Assembly: GCA_014360105.1 (NCBI GenBank)
Contig: JACIYD010000066.1
Coordinates: 1 to 7,633, forward strand
Length of the DNA stretch: 7,633 nt
Direction of reading: 5' to 3'
From: Clostridia bacterium
GTDB lineage: Bacteria; Bacillota; DSM-521; Neomoorellales; SLTJ01
In this document: positions 6,060-7,633 of the stretch, in pieces
How the letters are laid out: every line of letters starts with the position of its first letter
Position numbering within the stretch: the first letter of the stretch is position 1
Made by a program: the position numbers and the translations under genes
The notes under the pieces: model-generated
Told to the model about the DNA's origin: nothing
The model's input: the letters and a program-made list of their open reading frames with translations, nothing else
Databases searched by the model: none

Positions 6060-6545
6060 ACGCTGGTACTGGTTAGCGCCTGCCTTCTGGGTCGTACCTG
6101 TCGTTACGACGGCGGTGCCTGCTACCATGAAAAGGTGGCCGCTCTCTGCCGCCGGCCGGGTGTAGCCTGTTTGCCCATCTGCCCCGAAATCCTCGGCGGC
6201 CTGCCCACCCCCCGGCCCGCGGCGGAAATCTCCGGGGGCCACGGCGGCGACGTCTGGTCCGGCCGGGCGCGCGTGCGCACCGCCCGCGGCGAGGACGTGA
6301 CCCCTGCTTTTATCTCGGGGGCAAGGCGTACGTTCAACCTGGCGCGCCAGGCCGGTGTCAGGGCGGCCATCCTGAAAGAGCGCAGCCCTTCCTGCGGCAA
6401 GCATTATGTATACGACGGTACCTTTCGCGGCCTTTTGACACCCGGCCCCGGGGTTACGGCCGCGCTCCTCGCCCGGCAAGGTCTGCCCCTCTTCAACGAG
6501 GAAGAAGTGGACGCGCTCGTGCGCCTGCTTGCAGAAAGGGACTAG
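6057..6545 (+). CDS. DUF523 / TudS-family iron-sulfur protein, probable thiouracil (thio-UMP) desulfidase
   Basis: A 162-residue cytoplasmic protein that matches the DUF523 family over its full length. Family hallmarks are VLVSACLLGRTCRYDGG (residues 4-20), ICPEILGGLPTPRPAAEI (41-58) and ILKERSPSCG (105-114), followed by the GVTAALLARQG...LFNEEE tail typical of the family end. Characterised members (TudS) remove sulfur from thiouracil or 4-thio-UMP, using a [4Fe-4S] cluster held by three cysteines. Here C9, C42 and C113 are at matching places, with E44 and S110/S112 nearby as candidate catalytic residues. A role in recycling thiolated uracil from tRNA turnover is therefore the best guess, but it rests on family knowledge and the exact substrate is open. 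It is transcribed away from the nrdJ string and ends 13 nt from the oppositely oriented ATPase gene. The TTG start is chosen for its ribosome site. Family call is firm; function is less so. Confidence 0.9.
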   Translation: MTLVLVSACLLGRTCRYDGGACYHEKVAALCRRPGVACLPICPEILGGLPTPRPAAEISGGHGGDVWSGRARVRTARGEDVTPAFISGARRTFNLARQAGVRAAILKERSPSCGKHYVYDGTFRGLLTPGPGVTAALLARQGLPLFNEEEVDALVRLLAERD

Positions 6546-6558
6546 TTCCCTCCCCTTC

Positions 6559-7633
6559 TTACCTATTCCGCACATTTGCCCCTTTTCCTTCTGCCCTCAT
6601 GCGCTCTCCTGTATCCGTGGGGGCCACCTTCAGGGTACGCAGGCGGTTGATCGCCGCAGCAATCTCAAACGGCCGCGGCCGCGCGTAATCGCCCGGCGGC
6701 TCACCCCGGTGAGGTGCGAGAACCTCCAGGCCGTATGCCTCGATGTCTTGCATCACGCGTGCCACCGCCTCCCGCAGGGGCAGCCCGGCATAGTGGCGCG
6801 ACAAATAAAGGATGGCCGCGGCAATCGCCCGCGTCTGGCTGGGGTCGACCAACTGCTCGACATGATGTAAGAGAATGTTTTCCTCCCCGAAACGGATGGT
6901 ACCCAGGCCCTTGGCCTCGACCTTGGTCTTGCCGTGGCGCACCGGATTGAAGCTTTCCGGCAAGGGCGAACGTGCCGCCACACTGCCAAAGGAGGGGCCG
7001 CCTTCCGGCTGCCGCCGCGTTTGGTAAAGACGGGCGATCTCTTTCGCCCGTGCCGTCACCTCCCGCGGCCGATACTCGTCCATCATGATTACCGTATCGG
7101 CCACGTCGAAATAGTCGCCCGAGCCGCCGACTACCAGAATGCTCGAAACGCCGAGTTCCTCATAAAGCTGCCGTACCTTATCCAGGAAAGGCGTGATCGG
7201 CTCCTTTTCCTTGGTCACCAGTTGCTGCATGCGCACGTCGCGGATCATGAAGTTGGTGGCACTCGTATCTTCGTCAATGAGCAACAGTTTTGCCCCCATT
7301 TCCAGGGCCTCCATGATGTTGGCCGCCTGAGAGGTGCTGCCGCTGGCCTCCTCGGTGGAGAAGCGGCGCGTGTCCAGGCCAAAGGGAAGATTTTGGATGA
7401 AGGGGCTGATGTCCACCTTTTCCACCCGGCGCCCGTCCTCCGCCCGGATCTTCACTGCCTCGGCGAGGGTCACTACCAGCTCCCGGCCGTCGCCGGGAAT
7501 GTGGTTATAAACCCCCCGCTCCAGTGCCCGCAGGAGGGTCGACTTGCCATGGTAGCCGCCGCCGACAATCAAGGTTACCCCTGCCGGGATCCCCATCCCG
7601 CGCAGGGGGCCACGGTTGGGAGTCTCAAAAGTG
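6559..7633 (-). CDS. COG3044-type 'ABC class' P-loop ATPase, 5' end beyond the window
   Basis: The C-terminal 357 residues of a predicted ATPase (family usually about 560 residues, so roughly 200 N-terminal residues lie past the right edge). The frame stays open to the edge and reads TFETPNRGPLRG before the methionine at 7596. That matches the family's conserved 'NRG..RGMGIP' lead-in, so the methionine is internal and not the start. Visible motifs are Walker A GGGYHGKST (7563-7537), ERGVYNHIPGDGRE, the signature-like SGSTSQAAN (about 7344-7318) and Walker B KLLLIDEDTSATNFMIRD (about 7290-7237). LVVGGSGDYFDVADTVIMMDEY follows. The rest (about 7000-6559) is a less conserved C-terminal domain. 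There are no membrane segments, so it is a soluble ATPase rather than a transporter component. Biological role is not established for bacteria; a related trypanosome protein (MRB1590) is linked to RNA, so nucleic-acid binding is a reasonable guess. Family identity is firm. Confidence 0.9.
   Translation of the reverse strand, partial: TFETPNRGPLRGMGIPAGVTLIVGGGYHGKSTLLRALERGVYNHIPGDGRELVVTLAEAVKIRAEDGRRVEKVDISPFIQNLPFGLDTRRFSTEEASGSTSQAANIMEALEMGAKLLLIDEDTSATNFMIRDVRMQQLVTKEKEPITPFLDKVRQLYEELGVSSILVVGGSGDYFDVADTVIMMDEYRPREVTARAKEIARLYQTRRQPEGGPSFGSVAARSPLPESFNPVRHGKTKVEAKGLGTIRFGEENILLHHVEQLVDPSQTRAIAAAILYLSRHYAGLPLREAVARVMQDIEAYGLEVLAPHRGEPPGDYARPRPFEIAAAINRLRTLKVAPTDTGERMRAEGKGANVRNR

Noticed and set aside
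6003..6575. 190-codon minus-strand frame opposite the DUF523 gene
   Set aside because: The plus-strand protein carries clear DUF523 motifs and a good ribosome site; the minus frame has neither.
6559..7596. Methionine at 7596 as the true start of the ATPase
   Set aside because: The frame continues upstream to the window edge with conserved family residues (NRGPLRG just before MGIP), and the Walker A motif would otherwise be almost N-terminal, unlike the family.

Overview
The window looks like chromosomal DNA from a GC-rich anaerobic bacterium, most plausibly a thermophilic or Moorella/Desulfotomaculum-type Firmicute. The reasons are strong AGGAGG-type ribosome binding sites, frequent GTG/TTG starts, tightly packed genes, and an adenosylcobalamin-dependent (class II) ribonucleotide reductase that works without oxygen. 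The taxon is an inference from gene content and style, not from a marker comparison.

Layout. Most of the window (1-5962) is one leftward (minus-strand) gene string. In transcription order it holds a four-helix membrane protein of unknown function (5962-5501), nrdJ encoding class II ribonucleotide reductase (5562-2167), an endonuclease IV-like TIM-barrel protein (2160-1288), and gltX encoding glutamyl-tRNA synthetase (from 1255, running off the left edge). Spacings are a 62-nt overlap, a 6-nt gap and a 32-nt gap, so this is probably one operon. Its presumed promoter lies in the 94-nt divergent region 5963-6056. From the same region a rightward gene, 6057-6545, encodes a DUF523/TudS-type iron-sulfur protein. 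This gene meets, tail to tail with only 13 nt between, a leftward gene (7633-6559) for a COG3044-type 'ABC class' ATPase whose 5' end is outside the window.

The most notable element is a 375-residue intein inside NrdJ. It is inserted immediately before the cysteine expected to carry the catalytic thiyl radical (the N-P/C-G-E active-site loop). The intein carries both LAGLIDADG endonuclease motifs and the canonical splicing residues, so it reads as an intact homing element; the enzyme can only work after protein splicing.

Functional theme. nrdJ makes deoxyribonucleotides, the endonuclease IV-like protein probably handles damaged DNA, and the DUF523 protein probably removes sulfur from thiolated pyrimidine (nucleotides). 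This is a loose nucleotide/DNA-maintenance neighbourhood followed by a translation housekeeping gene. I found no RNA genes, CRISPR array, insertion sequence, riboswitch or convincing hairpin terminator. No stretch longer than 300 nt lacks a gene. I do not see a wholly new multi-gene system; the points worth checking are the intein placement, the overlapping membrane gene, the altered metal site in the endonuclease IV-like protein, and the compact divergent promoter.
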